A program made the position numbers and the translations under genes. A DNA stretch of 64,000 nt from Pedobacter cryoconitis (lineage in GTDB: Bacteria; Bacteroidota; Bacteroidia; Sphingobacteriales; Sphingobacteriaceae): positions 1 through 64,000 of the forward strand of contig NZ_JACHCC010000005.1 in NCBI RefSeq assembly GCF_014207135.1, read 5' to 3'. Below the pieces are notes generated by a model. The model was not told the DNA's origin. It saw only the letters and a program-made list of their open reading frames with translations, and searched no databases. Below, piece by piece: positions 26,507-35,805 of the stretch (the first letter of the stretch is position 1; each line of letters opens with the position of its first letter).

Positions 26507-27880
26507 TTAATTTACGGTTACCACAGCTGCACTTCCGGCAGGTACATTCACGATAAAAGTTTTTTGACTGACCGTATAATTTTCAGTTTGACCAGTCTGA
26601 TAAGTTCCATCTGCATTTACACTGGTCCCGGCAAAAGTAGTTCCTGTTGTCGAAGTAATAGTTGGTGCTGTCAGTCTGGCTATCTGAATTTTAGACGCAG
26701 CATTGCTCAGTTGTACTGTAAAAGAAAGATCAGCTGCATCTTTATTGATCAGGGTAAGATAAGTTGTACTGGCATTTGTACAGGCATAAGCACTACAGTT
26801 GGAGTTTGTCTGACTGATTGTTGCCGGTACAATGGTACCACTGGTAGTTCCATATTTAAAAGCCAGCATCGCATAGTATTCGGGACGGGCTGTAATCACG
26901 TTATTATCTAGTGCGATAGGTGAGTAAGAACCACTATTACCACCATGAAAATTAACCCCACTCCCATTGTTTTCGGCCACCTGCCACATGTAATCCAATG
27001 CCCATAACGCAGAAGCAAATACATTACTTACACCCACTTTACCACCACCATAAATACTATTACATTCTGAAATACGATAAGGTAAATGAGCTTGGGACGA
27101 TGCTGTATTCAGCGCTTTAAGGTAAGCTGATAATCTGGTATTGGGCGCTAAAAGAGTCTGATAAGTAATAGCTGGATTAGTGCCTGGGCCTGAGTTATAG
27201 TAATGTCCGTCTATCAGTTTTACGTTGGCACTTTCATTTGCGGAGAAGCTACTAATCCATTTTGTATTATTAGACACATCCGGCCCGGCAAAAGGGGCTT
27301 GTGGAAGTAGTTTACGAATAGCTGAAAAATAATTATTCCATTCTGCCTGATAGTCTGAGTAAGAATAGGAAGGGTTACGAATTCCATTATTATAAAAAAG
27401 ATCTGGTTCATTCCCATTCTGTAATACATACAGACTGCTACCAAGGCTATTACTGAGATAACTGGCCTCAGTAGCAGCCACATCGGGACTATAGCTACCT
27501 AAATTAAGGCCAAATATAACCTGCCAGCCCGTGGCTTTGGCAAAAGCAGAAAAGGTATCAATATTAGTATTGGTTAATGAAGTTTTGTCACTGCTGTTCC
27601 CCCCAATACGCAGTATACCCGACCCGAGGTTTTTGATCAGCTGAATTAACACCGTATTGTTCGCATTGAGAAAAGAAGGTAATTTTGGCAAGATCCCGAC
27701 TTCAAAGCTAAAGCCTTGAAAAGTTACTGGGATTACATATCCTGGTTGATTCTGGTTGATAGTAACCGATACAGGAATTCCATTGGCCGGTTGTGAGGGT
27801 GAAATTTGGGGGTTGATATTACTTTTACTACAGGAGGTTAATCCGAATGCCGCTAAAATGACAAGTATTATCTTTTTCAT
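26507..27880 (-). CDS. Lipoprotein glycoside hydrolase, GH79-like
   Basis: A 457-residue lipoprotein: the signal peptide ends at LTSC (Cys about residue 17). The (beta/alpha)8 region has FQGFSFEVGILPKL, LRIGGNSSDKT, VLQNGNEPDLF (general acid/base Glu, about 163) and YRISECNSIYGGG (nucleophile Glu, about 271), followed by a beta-sandwich C-terminal domain. This arrangement is that of clan GH-A families such as GH79, which includes beta-glucuronidases and heparanase. It would be anchored to a membrane on the periplasmic or outer side. The start and stop lie convergent to the oxidoreductase gene, 7 bases away. Confidence 0.8.
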   Translation of the reverse strand: MKKIILVILAAFGLTSCSKSNINPQISPSQPANGIPVSVTINQNQPGYVIPVTFQGFSFEVGILPKLPSFLNANNTVLIQLIKNLGSGILRIGGNSSDKTSLTNTNIDTFSAFAKATGWQVIFGLNLGSYSPDVAATEASYLSNSLGSSLYVLQNGNEPDLFYNNGIRNPSYSYSDYQAEWNNYFSAIRKLLPQAPFAGPDVSNNTKWISSFSANESANVKLIDGHYYNSGPGTNPAITYQTLLAPNTRLSAYLKALNTASSQAHLPYRISECNSIYGGGKVGVSNVFASALWALDYMWQVAENNGSGVNFHGGNSGSYSPIALDNNVITARPEYYAMLAFKYGTTSGTIVPATISQTNSNCSAYACTNASTTYLTLINKDAADLSFTVQLSNAASKIQIARLTAPTITSTTGTTFAGTSVNADGTYQTGQTENYTVSQKTFIVNVPAGSAAVVTVN

Positions 27881-27939
27881 ATTTCTTTAATTTATCATTA
27901 CCCTGACTCTTACTGGTGTAAATAGTTTAACTGACCTAA

Positions 27940-27947
27940 CAAAGGTA
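27940..27947 (-). promoter_or_regulatory. GH79-like gene promoter -7 element
   Basis: Minus-strand TACCTTTG, an exact match, 59 bases upstream of the ATG. On the other strand TACCTTTA at 27974-27981 is a near match for the AraC gene at 27999, so the two promoters are divergent and 26 bases apart. Confidence 0.55.
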
Positions 27948-27998
27948 TAGTTAAATCTTTATCAATTTTCCGCTACCTTTATACAAGAAAAACTATCC

Positions 27999-28862
27999 AT
28001 GAAGTTAACGCTCTCAGATCAGAAAACGGGTGGAGATCTATTACTCATCAACGGTGAAGAAGACTTCGATCGTTTCTTTTACACCCGTGACCGTGCAAAA
28101 AAGTATTTCACAATTGCCTGGAATACGGGGCCAAAACAAACGGTTACCATAGATGGGGCAGCTCATGAATTCAATACGGATACGCTGCTTCCGTTAATGT
28201 TCGACCAGTCTTTCACCTTCGAAAAGCCTGCCAATATTGTTGCATGGCAATTCAACAGAGAGTTTTATTGTGTGATCGACCATGATGCAGAAGTCAGCTG
28301 TGCAGGTTTTCTTTTTGGTATGGGAGACATCCTGTTTATCAGTCTTGACGACCCGGAATTATACCGGCTCAGGCTATTATTGGATATTTTCATCCAGGAA
28401 CTGAATACGCAGGATCATCATATACAAAATGAAATGCTCGTTATGCTACTGAAGCGGTTAATCATCGTGGTAACTAAACTTGCCCGCGCCAAATATGTTC
28501 CGGAAGAAAAACATCAGGACCAAAAACTGGATATATTCAGAAAATTCAATCTTTTGGTAGAAGTTAACTTCAGGAGCGAACATACTGTTAATTACTACGC
28601 CGGTTTATTAAATAAATCGCCAAAAACGCTGTCTAACATCTACTCTCTTTATCATGATAAAACACCACAGCAGGTAATACAAGCCCGGATTATTCTGGAG
28701 GCCAAACGCCTTCTCTATTATACTACCAAATCGGTTAAACAGATCACCTATGAACTGGGCTTTGATGATCCGGCTTACTTCTGTAATTTTTTTAAGCGAC
28801 ATACCAAACAATCCCCTGTGGTATTCAGAACTGATAAAGCACCATCTGAATTGACACAGTAG
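27999..28862 (+). CDS. AraC-family transcriptional regulator
   Basis: A 287-residue regulator with an N-terminal cupin-like sensor domain (TIDGAAHEFNTDTLLPLMFDQSF) and a C-terminal domain with TVNYYAGLLNKSPKTLSNIY (HTH1, about 195-215) and KSVKQITYELGFDDPAYFCNFFKRHTKQSP (HTH2, about 245-275). It diverges from the GH79-like lipoprotein gene with a compact bidirectional promoter and precedes the secreted hydrolase at 29021; either may be its target. Confidence 0.92.
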   Translation: MKLTLSDQKTGGDLLLINGEEDFDRFFYTRDRAKKYFTIAWNTGPKQTVTIDGAAHEFNTDTLLPLMFDQSFTFEKPANIVAWQFNREFYCVIDHDAEVSCAGFLFGMGDILFISLDDPELYRLRLLLDIFIQELNTQDHHIQNEMLVMLLKRLIIVVTKLARAKYVPEEKHQDQKLDIFRKFNLLVEVNFRSEHTVNYYAGLLNKSPKTLSNIYSLYHDKTPQQVIQARIILEAKRLLYYTTKSVKQITYELGFDDPAYFCNFFKRHTKQSPVVFRTDKAPSELTQ

Positions 28863-29020
28863 TCTCTCTTCTGCAATTTCCTTAGTGTCTTTTTATTTTT
28901 TTACAGGCATCAGTATCCTACGGGAAGAAATTACAACTCTTCGGGAACTGGCAATATTTCCTCCCCGGAAATTTGAGTGCAACTTTGTATTGTTCAATCA
29001 TTTACAACAATTAAAATAAA

Positions 29021-29812
29021 ATGAAAACTTCAACATTCAAAAACAGAATTAAAAAAGGCATGGTTAGTTTAGTATTAACCGCTGTAGTATCAGGTGTGGC
29101 TAATTTAGCTCAGGCACAAACAGTTAAAAATGTAGTATTGGTTCACGGTGCATTTGCTGACGGTTCAGGTTTTAAATCATTATATACTGAACTTACAGCG
29201 AAAGGTTATCATGTGACCGTTGTTCAAAACCCACTAACCTCTTTAGAAGACGATGTCGCTGCCGTAAAACTTGCCCTGGATAAACAGGATGGCCCTGCAG
29301 TATTAGCCGGGCACTCCTGGGGCGGTGCAGTGATTACTGAAGCAGGCAATCATCCAAAGGTAGCGGCACTTGTTTACATCGCTGCATTTCAGCCAGACAA
29401 AGGTGAATCAGCATTACAATGGTTACAAACTGCTCCTCCAGCTCCTGAAAATGGTGTTTTAGCTCCTGATGATAAAGGCATCGTTTATTATGACAAAGCT
29501 AAATACCATGCTGGTTTCTGTGCTGATATCAGTAAAGAAGAGGCCGATTTCATGTATGCTTCACAAGGGGCGTTTTATGCGAAAGGATTTGTTACTCCTA
29601 TTACTAACCCTGCATGGAGAAACAAACCTACCTATGGTCTGATTGCTACTGAAGATAAAAGTATCAACCCTGACATTCAGCGTGCGATGTATAAACGTTC
29701 AAATACCAAAGTGACAGAGGTAAAAGGCAGCCATGTGATCTTCATGTCACAGCCTAAAATTGTTGCGGGTGTAATTATCAAAGCGGCAGAAAATGCTTCG
29801 GTGAAAAATTAA
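29021..29812 (+). CDS. Exported alpha/beta hydrolase
   Basis: A 263-residue protein with a signal peptide (about residues 1-32, ending LAQAQ). The chain begins VVLVHGAFADGSGF (oxyanion HG), contains the nucleophile elbow AGHSWGGAV (about 104), and ends with a histidine in GSHVIFMS. This small form resembles the salicylate-esterase/hydroxynitrile-lyase-like family often found in soil bacteria; the substrate is unknown. It follows an AraC gene by 158 bases and is closed by a strong terminator. Confidence 0.9.
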   Translation: MKTSTFKNRIKKGMVSLVLTAVVSGVANLAQAQTVKNVVLVHGAFADGSGFKSLYTELTAKGYHVTVVQNPLTSLEDDVAAVKLALDKQDGPAVLAGHSWGGAVITEAGNHPKVAALVYIAAFQPDKGESALQWLQTAPPAPENGVLAPDDKGIVYYDKAKYHAGFCADISKEEADFMYASQGAFYAKGFVTPITNPAWRNKPTYGLIATEDKSINPDIQRAMYKRSNTKVTEVKGSHVIFMSQPKIVAGVIIKAAENASVKN

Positions 29813-29832
29813 CTGCCAGATATGCTTTTAGT

Positions 29833-29868
29833 AAAAAACCGTTTCTTGAGGATAAGAAACGGTTTTTT
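29833..29868 (+). terminator. Strong terminator after the exported hydrolase
   Basis: A perfect 15-bp stem (arms 29833-29847 and 29854-29868, starting AAAAAACCGTTTC) with a 6-base loop GAGGAT and T-rich ends on both strands. It lies between convergent genes and may serve both. Confidence 0.95.
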
Positions 29869-29897
29869 TGAGGTCCATGCCTCCATTAAGATAACCC

Positions 29898-30812
29898 TTA
29901 ATTAAGTGACTTCCGGAATTCGAGTGGTGAAAGCCTCGTTTTGGTTTTGAATAGCTTACTGAATGACTGGGAATGCTCAAACCCTAGTTCATAGGCTATC
30001 TGACTGACTGACAATAACGTAGTAGACAGTCTTTGTTTTGCCCTTTCAATGAGTTTATCATGGATATGCTGCTGTGTATTTTGTCCGGTAGTTATTCTTA
30101 ACAAGGTGCTGAGATAATCCGGAGAAACGTTCAGCTGCCCCGCAAGATCCTGTACGGTTGGTAAACCTTTATCTACTGCACTTTTATCGAAGTACGCATT
30201 TAATAACGTTTCTACCTGAGTAAGAATCTGGTCATTTGCAATTCTGCGGGTGATGAACTGACGATGGTAAAACCGGTCTGCATAATTAAGCAGAACTTCA
30301 ATGTGCGAAACAATAATCTGTTGACTGAATGTATCAATATTAGCGAGGTACTCCCTTTGGATATCCTGCATAAGGTGCGAAATTATATCTTCTTCTTTTT
30401 GTGAGAGAAAGAGTGCCTCATGAACCAAGTAGCCAAAATATTCGTATTTCCTGATCGATATGGCCAAAGGAAAGTTCCAGAAGAAATCTGGGTGAATAAG
30501 CAAAAACCAGCCTGACCGATCTGAAGACACCTTGGTTACTTCTATTTTAAAGACCTGTCCAGGTGCAATAAAAAACATAACGCCTTCATCAAAATCATAG
30601 TCCTGCTGCCCATATCTGATCTTGGTATTTATATTTTTCTTCAGCGCGATAAAATAAAAATCATGTACCCAGCTGATCTTATTATTTTCGGGCGACTGTA
30701 TAATATCAGTATAATTTATTACGCTGATCAATGGATGCTCTGGTTTACCCAGCCCCCGGAGCTGATGGTATTCACTGATAGATTTAACCCGGTAAGGTTG
30801 TTTGTTTAGCAT
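29898..30812 (-). CDS. AraC-family transcriptional regulator
   Basis: A 304-residue regulator with an N-terminal AraC-ligand-binding-like domain (YDFDEGVMFFIAPGQVFKIEV, typical double-strand start) and C-terminal motifs PTVQDLAGQLNVSPDYLSTLLRITTG (about 220-245) and LSVSQIAYELGFEHSQSFSKLFKTKTRLSP (about 270-300). It is the third gene of a minus-strand set after the epimerase (31593) and SDR (30836), with gaps of about 30 bases. It therefore may regulate its own operon. Confidence 0.92.
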   Translation of the reverse strand: MLNKQPYRVKSISEYHQLRGLGKPEHPLISVINYTDIIQSPENNKISWVHDFYFIALKKNINTKIRYGQQDYDFDEGVMFFIAPGQVFKIEVTKVSSDRSGWFLLIHPDFFWNFPLAISIRKYEYFGYLVHEALFLSQKEEDIISHLMQDIQREYLANIDTFSQQIIVSHIEVLLNYADRFYHRQFITRRIANDQILTQVETLLNAYFDKSAVDKGLPTVQDLAGQLNVSPDYLSTLLRITTGQNTQQHIHDKLIERAKQRLSTTLLSVSQIAYELGFEHSQSFSKLFKTKTRLSPLEFRKSLN

Positions 30813-30835
30813 AGTTCAATATAATATAAATTTAA

Positions 30836-31561
30836 TTACCAGGCTACTTCACCATCTTCTCTAAAGAACTTACCCGTTACTCCCGGCTGATACTGCGTTG
30901 CCAGGTCTACAATAGCTTTAGCACCCTGCCCTACCGTTTTTACACCCTGAAAATTATTTAAATCAGTAGCAGTATAACCCGGTGTAACACTGTTAACACA
31001 AAAATTAGTACCGCTGAGTTCGTTAGCCAGCATTATTGTGAAAGCATTCATCGCTGTTTTGGAAGATCCATAGGCATGAAAGTTATCCCAGTTCGGGCTT
31101 CTCCCCGGTGCCGTATGTAAAGTAAGAGAGCCTACTTCGCTGGAAACGTTGATAATGGCTGGCGTTTCAGATTTCCTTAACAGCGGAAGAAACTGCTGTG
31201 TTACCTGAATGGCACCAAAATAATTGGTTTCAAAAATCCGGCGCAGGATAGCTAAATCACAGACAGAGATATTCTGAGGCTGTTCACCAGAAATACCGGC
31301 ATTATTGATCAGGATATCCAGTGCAGTTATTTTATTTTCCAGCACTGATTTTGCTCTATTAATTGATTCTCTGTCTGTCACATCAAGTTCAATAGCCTCT
31401 ACGTTAGAAAGACCTTCAGCTTTTAATTGCTGTTCTGCTTTCAATCCATTGTCAAGGTTTCTGCTGCCCACATATATGTAATACCCAAGCTGTGCTAATT
31501 GCTTTGCAGTTTCGAAGCCAATTCCCTTATTTGCTCCGGTTATCAAAACTGTTTTCATCAT
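30836..31561 (-). CDS. Short-chain dehydrogenase/reductase
   Basis: A 241-residue classical SDR. The cofactor loop is LITGANKGIGFETAKQL (TGxxxGIG, about residues 5-21), NNAG is present, and the catalytic YxxxK occurs in AYGSSKTAMNAF (about 160) after VSSEVGS. It reduces or oxidises a carbonyl with NAD(P)H; the substrate is unknown. Gene order suggests co-expression with an epimerase-like NADPH enzyme upstream and an AraC regulator downstream. Confidence 0.94.
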   Translation of the reverse strand: MMKTVLITGANKGIGFETAKQLAQLGYYIYVGSRNLDNGLKAEQQLKAEGLSNVEAIELDVTDRESINRAKSVLENKITALDILINNAGISGEQPQNISVCDLAILRRIFETNYFGAIQVTQQFLPLLRKSETPAIINVSSEVGSLTLHTAPGRSPNWDNFHAYGSSKTAMNAFTIMLANELSGTNFCVNSVTPGYTATDLNNFQGVKTVGQGAKAIVDLATQYQPGVTGKFFREDGEVAW

Positions 31562-31592
31562 CTATAATTTAGTTTTATTAATTGATTATACT

Positions 31593-32486
31593 TTAAGCCG
31601 AAAAATAGCTGCCACTTTCCATGTCGGCGATAAGGCCAGGTTGCAAAGGAGACCATTTCAACTCTTGCTGTGTCTGATGGCCCGAGGCCCGGATATCCAT
31701 TGCAGCAAAGTGTGCGAACCATCCAAAGTTTGCTGCGGCCTCCTCTTTTGATTTGGACACCACCGGGATACCAAGGCCCTTTCCTATCGCTTCAGCAATA
31801 TAACGGAACGCAATACCTTCTTCATCAACAGCATGGTAACGGGTTCCTCCCGGAGCTGCCTTTTCCAGGGCCAACCGATAAAGTTTAGCCGCATCCAGCT
31901 GGTGTACAGCAGACCAATAATTAAGTCCTTCGTCCTCAAATACTGATATCCCCTGCTTACGGGCAACTTCAATCAGCATCGGTATAAAACCGTGATCACC
32001 ATCGCCGTGAACTGAGGGAGGAAGACGCACAACCGAGATACGCACACCCCGGCCTGCTACAACATCAGCCGCTTCTTCGGATGCCAGACGTGGATTAGGA
32101 CCGGCAACAGCTATATCCTGCTCAGTGACCAATCTTCCCTGTGGCAACAAACCAAGAGCGGACGTAACAATCAGGGGGCGTTCAGTGCCAGCAAGTACCT
32201 CACCAAATGTTGTGATGATATGCCTGTCATTCTCACAACTCTGTTTAAATTGTGAAAAATCATGATTGAAAGCAGTATGGATCACACCATCCGAAGCCGC
32301 AGCGCCAATTCGCAAACTTTCTAAATCATTAAGATTTCCTATATGAGCCTTAGCACCAGACCTGGTCAATGACTCCGCATCTTTCGCTGAACGAACAAGG
32401 CCGAGTACCTGATGACCTGCCTGAAGTAATTCCCTAACAATGGCTGAACCTACAAAACCTGTAGCGCCGGTAACAAATACTTTCAT
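31593..32486 (-). CDS. NAD(P)-binding epimerase/reductase (extended SDR)
   Basis: A 297-residue protein of the extended SDR type (NAD-dependent epimerase/dehydratase or ketoreductase-like). It begins VTGATGFVGSAIVRELLQAG and has GLVRSAKDAESLTRSGA, then SVVRLPPSVHGDGD and YHAVDEEGIAFRYIA. The usual catalytic YxxxK is not obvious, so it may be a reductase of another kind or a non-catalytic member. First gene of the minus-strand set with the SDR and AraC genes. Confidence 0.88.
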   Translation of the reverse strand: MKVFVTGATGFVGSAIVRELLQAGHQVLGLVRSAKDAESLTRSGAKAHIGNLNDLESLRIGAAASDGVIHTAFNHDFSQFKQSCENDRHIITTFGEVLAGTERPLIVTSALGLLPQGRLVTEQDIAVAGPNPRLASEEAADVVAGRGVRISVVRLPPSVHGDGDHGFIPMLIEVARKQGISVFEDEGLNYWSAVHQLDAAKLYRLALEKAAPGGTRYHAVDEEGIAFRYIAEAIGKGLGIPVVSKSKEEAAANFGWFAHFAAMDIRASGHQTQQELKWSPLQPGLIADMESGSYFSA

Positions 32487-32608
32487 AAAATCTGATTTTT
32501 AATTTTTCCTTATACAAATATCCTTAGCTACCAGACAACGGTTGTAGCCTAATCCGTAAATGTTGTAGGCAAAACCTGTTTTCTTAATTGCGCTGGAATT
32601 CAGAAATG

Positions 32609-32646
32609 AAAAAGGCCTCCTCTATTTGATTAGAAGAAGCCTTTTA
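32609..32646 (-). terminator. Terminator of the secreted repeat-protein gene
   Basis: Read on the minus strand the arms pair over about 15 bases, two of them G-U, followed by a T run. It sits 25 bases beyond the stop of the gene at 32671. Confidence 0.75.
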
Positions 32647-32670
32647 TTAATTATGGAATCTTGAGATAAT

Positions 32671-33519
32671 CTATCTTTTCTTTTTAAGTATTTTAATATC
32701 ATTCTTAAGCTTAAGCATATCTTTTTCTTGCTGGATCATATGCAATGTCAATTCCTCAACCTTCTTCAGCAACTTTGCATTCATTTCACCCAGACTAATT
32801 CCATCCTCTTTAACTTGTGCTACAGAGGGCATTTCAGGAAGATGTTTATTTATTTTAATGAATTTTTCAATTTCACTAAGTGATACATTTTTGTAATCAT
32901 TTTCAAAGACATAATCTGGCCAGTTATTGCCTTCAACTTTGATCTCCTGAGCACGGATCTTACCTTTAACTGAAAGTTTTTCTGTTGGAAAACCTGTCCC
33001 TATACCTACATTTCCGCTTGTTACCAGCAGATTCGCATCTGCAGGATCTATATATAAATCACTATTTTTTCCAAATACACCAACATAACCTTTAGGAATT
33101 CCACCTTCATCATAAAAACGAAGGAATGAGCTTCCTGTAGCTGTTGCTTTCTGAAATCTTAAAGTACACCCTTCAAAAGTACCCAAATCAAGTTTTACCT
33201 GCGGCTTTGTTGTTCCAATTCCTACATTACCACCTGTGATCCAGCTGTTACCGGTGCCACTAAATCCAAAACCTCCGGTAGAATTCTGAAAGGCGATTTC
33301 AGTACCTGCATGTTGAATGTATCCATTTCTAACATTATTCGTACTATTAGAAAAATAGATATAGCTGTTCCCAATTAATTTTACAGCCTCAATACCAGAA
33401 GTGAAAGAAATTGTTTTTGTTGTCGCGGCGCCCCGGTCCGTTACACTTTGAAGTGTCTCCTGTGCCCGGGAAACGAAAAACAGACCTGTACAGAGAATCG
33501 TTAGTAAGATTTTTTTCAT
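32671..33519 (-). CDS. Secreted protein with repeated GNVGIGT motifs and a coiled-coil tail
   Basis: A 282-residue exported protein (signal peptide ending VSRAQ). Two copies of a short repeat NVGIGT (about residues 98 and 168) flank segments resembling tail-fibre repeats, and the C-terminal third (WPDYVFENDYKNVSLSEIEKFIKINKHLPEMPSV, then GISLGEMNAKLLKKVEELT) is a conserved Bacteroidota module ending in a charged coiled coil. Such proteins look like phage tail-fibre or S74-related proteins, but here there is no other phage gene. Likely a cell-surface or secreted protein of unknown function. Confidence 0.8.
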   Translation of the reverse strand: MKKILLTILCTGLFFVSRAQETLQSVTDRGAATTKTISFTSGIEAVKLIGNSYIYFSNSTNNVRNGYIQHAGTEIAFQNSTGGFGFSGTGNSWITGGNVGIGTTKPQVKLDLGTFEGCTLRFQKATATGSSFLRFYDEGGIPKGYVGVFGKNSDLYIDPADANLLVTSGNVGIGTGFPTEKLSVKGKIRAQEIKVEGNNWPDYVFENDYKNVSLSEIEKFIKINKHLPEMPSVAQVKEDGISLGEMNAKLLKKVEELTLHMIQQEKDMLKLKNDIKILKKKR

Positions 33520-33595
33520 GGTACTTTAATAAAAGTAAATTTTGTTATATTATAATTGATGTTTATACCACGAAGTTAAAACAAAATAAACAATC

Positions 33596-34294
33596 TTACA
33601 GGCTTAAGTCAGATTCATATATATGGATTTTCGTATGCCCTAAGATTTTTAATGCCTTGTGCAAAGGTTTAACTAAACTATGAGTTCCGCTTAGATAAAA
33701 TGAGGTATGTGTTGTACAGAAGCCCTCCATCATTAACCAGTCAGCCATTTCATTATAGTTGGCCAGTATAGTTACCGGAGAATCAAAATAATCTTTGAAT
33801 AACTGTCCTGCACCCGGGCTGTCCAGTAATACAGCACCATCAAAACGACTGCCCGGGAGCGTTAGGTACTGCAAAGCCAGAAGATATCCTAAACTACTTG
33901 CATCAGCCAAACCCACAACCATATCTGTCAAATGTGGTGGCTGAGCCTGATGCTCAATTTTCAGATAGTAGACCTGATCTCCGGTCCGCAGACTATTTGC
34001 CCAGCGGCTTCCTGCGCCGCTATCTGAAGTATCAATAAGAATTGAGCAGGTACCCGTTTCATCATCCCAACCGAATGGTGTATAATCCTGGAAGCATAGT
34101 TCTGAAACACGAAATTTAATAAAAGGCACTCTCGTCCACCGTTTTATATTCGCCATTGGCAGATGCAAATCGACCTCAATGATATTTCCGGTTTCCCAGA
34201 CCCGTACATCTAATACCCGACCAATTTTGAGTAGCTGAGACTCAACAAACCTATCTGTTCTTTTTCTGATTTTATTAATGATGGATATTTCCAT
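33596..34294 (-). CDS. Siderophore-interacting-protein-like FAD-binding reductase
   Basis: A 232-residue protein with a ferredoxin-reductase-like fold. Residues about 60-75 (VSELCFQDYTPFGWDD) correspond to the YTPR FAD-binding strand of the siderophore-interacting family, with Phe at the Arg position, and SGAGSRWANSLRTGDQVY matches the following GPASRWA segment. The C-terminal half resembles the NAD(P)H domain. The family reduces ferric siderophores in the cytosol to release iron. The missing Arg may mean altered cofactor binding. Neighbour: a GNAT gene 81 bases upstream. Confidence 0.75.
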   Translation of the reverse strand: MEISIINKIRKRTDRFVESQLLKIGRVLDVRVWETGNIIEVDLHLPMANIKRWTRVPFIKFRVSELCFQDYTPFGWDDETGTCSILIDTSDSGAGSRWANSLRTGDQVYYLKIEHQAQPPHLTDMVVGLADASSLGYLLALQYLTLPGSRFDGAVLLDSPGAGQLFKDYFDSPVTILANYNEMADWLMMEGFCTTHTSFYLSGTHSLVKPLHKALKILGHTKIHIYESDLSL

Positions 34295-34375
34295 GTATCA
34301 AATTTTTAACTGATACAAAGAAACTGCCTTTCCAGAGCGTATGAAATAGCTGCTTTGAGGTAATGATAGCACAAT

Positions 34376-34870
34376 TTACGGTAATGTCTTCTGAAAGGCA
34401 TCCCTTGGAGTTCCATCACTTACATAGATAACTCCACAATAGGTGAAACCACTGTTCTTCAGAAAATTTTGCATTGGAATATTGTCATGATTGGTATCAA
34501 CTCTAACATTACTGATCTGGTTAAATGCAAAACCGAATGCTTTTCTAGCAATTCCTTTTGCCGTTCCGGACGAAGCCAACCGATGTATTACTCCATAAGG
34601 GGCATTATTTAACCAGGCTCCGCCTTCAATTACTTTATAGTTTGGATCGGGATCATTTCCCTCTATAAAACAAAAGTAACCTACTATCTCCGTATTTTCC
34701 AGACACACAAAAGCATGTTGATTACGAATATCAGTTTCTATAATTTCCTTTGACGGATATCCATTGATCCATTGTGTTTGATTGCCATTTTTCCGCATAA
34801 TATGTTTAGCCTGCTCTATAATGAGCATAATCTGATCAGTATCTTCCAGTTGGGCAGCAATAATCTTCAT
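34376..34870 (-). CDS. GNAT-family N-acetyltransferase
   Basis: A 164-residue protein with the GNAT fold. The acetyl-CoA region is seen as VIHRLASSGTAKGIARKAFGFAF (about 95-117; the Q/RxxGxG/A loop reads GTAKGIA), followed by VRVDTNHDNIPMQNFLKNSGFTYCG, the usual beta-5/alpha-4 signature with NxxxxxFxxxxGF. It acetylates an amine, the acceptor being unknown. Confidence 0.92.
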   Translation of the reverse strand: MKIIAAQLEDTDQIMLIIEQAKHIMRKNGNQTQWINGYPSKEIIETDIRNQHAFVCLENTEIVGYFCFIEGNDPDPNYKVIEGGAWLNNAPYGVIHRLASSGTAKGIARKAFGFAFNQISNVRVDTNHDNIPMQNFLKNSGFTYCGVIYVSDGTPRDAFQKTLP

Positions 34871-34947
34871 AGTAAATTTGAATCAGTTCCGGATTTAATG
34901 TCCGGGGATAAAATTACTATTTCGTCATCATCAAACAAGCCGGCCAA

Positions 34948-35700
34948 TCAAAATTTCCCGTTTGTATTTTTTTGATTTTCTAACGAAGGAATTTCTTCAA
35001 TAACATCCCAATGCTCTATAATTTTATTGTTTTCAATCCGATATAAATCATAGAAGGCACAATGTAAGTTCTCCATATATCCTTCACTGAGAACCAGAAC
35101 AAAATTTCCTTCTCCCAAAACCCGATGTACAGAAGTGTAAATTTGTTCTTCATCTTTCAAAACCTTAATGAATTCAGACACCCCATCTCCCATATTTGGA
35201 TTATGCTGAATTAACACATCTCCGTTAAAATAATCCTGAGCTTTATCAAAATTTTTACCGACAAGTACGTCATTAACGAAGGTTGATGCTAATTTTTTAT
35301 TTTCCTCGGTCAGATGGTGATCTATAGCCTTGGTTTTACCATCCACCATTGTTCTGCCGCTTTTATTGACTCTTTTCGGGTTGGTCTGCAAATTGTCCCA
35401 ATGTTCTACACTTAATCCATTTTCGAACCGATGAATATCAAAAGCCACTGTAGGCTCAAATAAATAATAATCAACATGTACAAAACCTATATCACCATCT
35501 TGAAATGCTCTGATCACGTTGGTGTAAACTTTTTCCATCGGCATCAGATCATGTAATGCTAAAATTGCATCAAAGCCATCTGCCACATTTACATTATGCT
35601 GTTTATATGATTTTGGGTTTATCAGACCTATTTGTGATAAAGTACTGGTTTCTATGCTATTTTGAATGGCCGCAGCCTTTTCACTGTTCGAAATCTCCAT
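34948..35700 (-). CDS. SnoaL-like protein with two NTF2-like domains
   Basis: A 250-residue protein containing two tandem NTF2/SnoaL-like domains (about residues 20-118 and 130-245). Each has the helical start and strand-turn pattern; the second contains DYFNGDVLIQHNPNMGDG and FYDLYRIENNKIIEHWDV, which is the SnoaL/limonene-epoxide-hydrolase-like end motif. The first half has the matching segment IHRFENGLSVEHWDN. It diverges from the HxlR gene at 35844 across a palindrome-rich promoter and is likely repressed by it. Function is unknown; the related 129-residue gene at 24947 lies next to another HxlR. Confidence 0.85.
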   Translation of the reverse strand: MEISNSEKAAAIQNSIETSTLSQIGLINPKSYKQHNVNVADGFDAILALHDLMPMEKVYTNVIRAFQDGDIGFVHVDYYLFEPTVAFDIHRFENGLSVEHWDNLQTNPKRVNKSGRTMVDGKTKAIDHHLTEENKKLASTFVNDVLVGKNFDKAQDYFNGDVLIQHNPNMGDGVSEFIKVLKDEEQIYTSVHRVLGEGNFVLVLSEGYMENLHCAFYDLYRIENNKIIEHWDVIEEIPSLENQKNTNGKF

Positions 35701-35719
35701 GTTTTATAAGTTTAAGCAA

Positions 35720-35727
35720 CAAAGGTA
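35720..35727 (-). promoter_or_regulatory. SnoaL gene promoter -7 element
   Basis: Minus-strand TACCTTTG is an exact match; a TTG 20 bases further upstream (35748-35750, minus strand) fits the -33 position. Confidence 0.6.
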
Positions 35728-35762
35728 CCGTCCCAGCGCAGCCCATACAATTACAGATAAAA

Positions 35763-35805
35763 GGTTCATATAGGGATAATTTTATCCCCGTTGTCACCTA
35801 TGAAC
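35763..35805. promoter_or_regulatory. Nested palindromes in the SnoaL/HxlR divergent promoter
   Basis: GGGATAA (35773-35779) and TTATCCC (35782-35788) form a 7-bp palindrome. It is enclosed by GTTCATA (35764-35770) and TATGAAC (35799-35805). The pair lies between the divergent promoters at 35720 and 35814 and covers the -33 region of hxlR, so it is a good candidate for an HxlR operator. Confidence 0.6.

Noticed and set aside
32671..33519. Prophage remnant
   Set aside because: A single fibre-like secreted protein without integrase, capsid or other phage genes.
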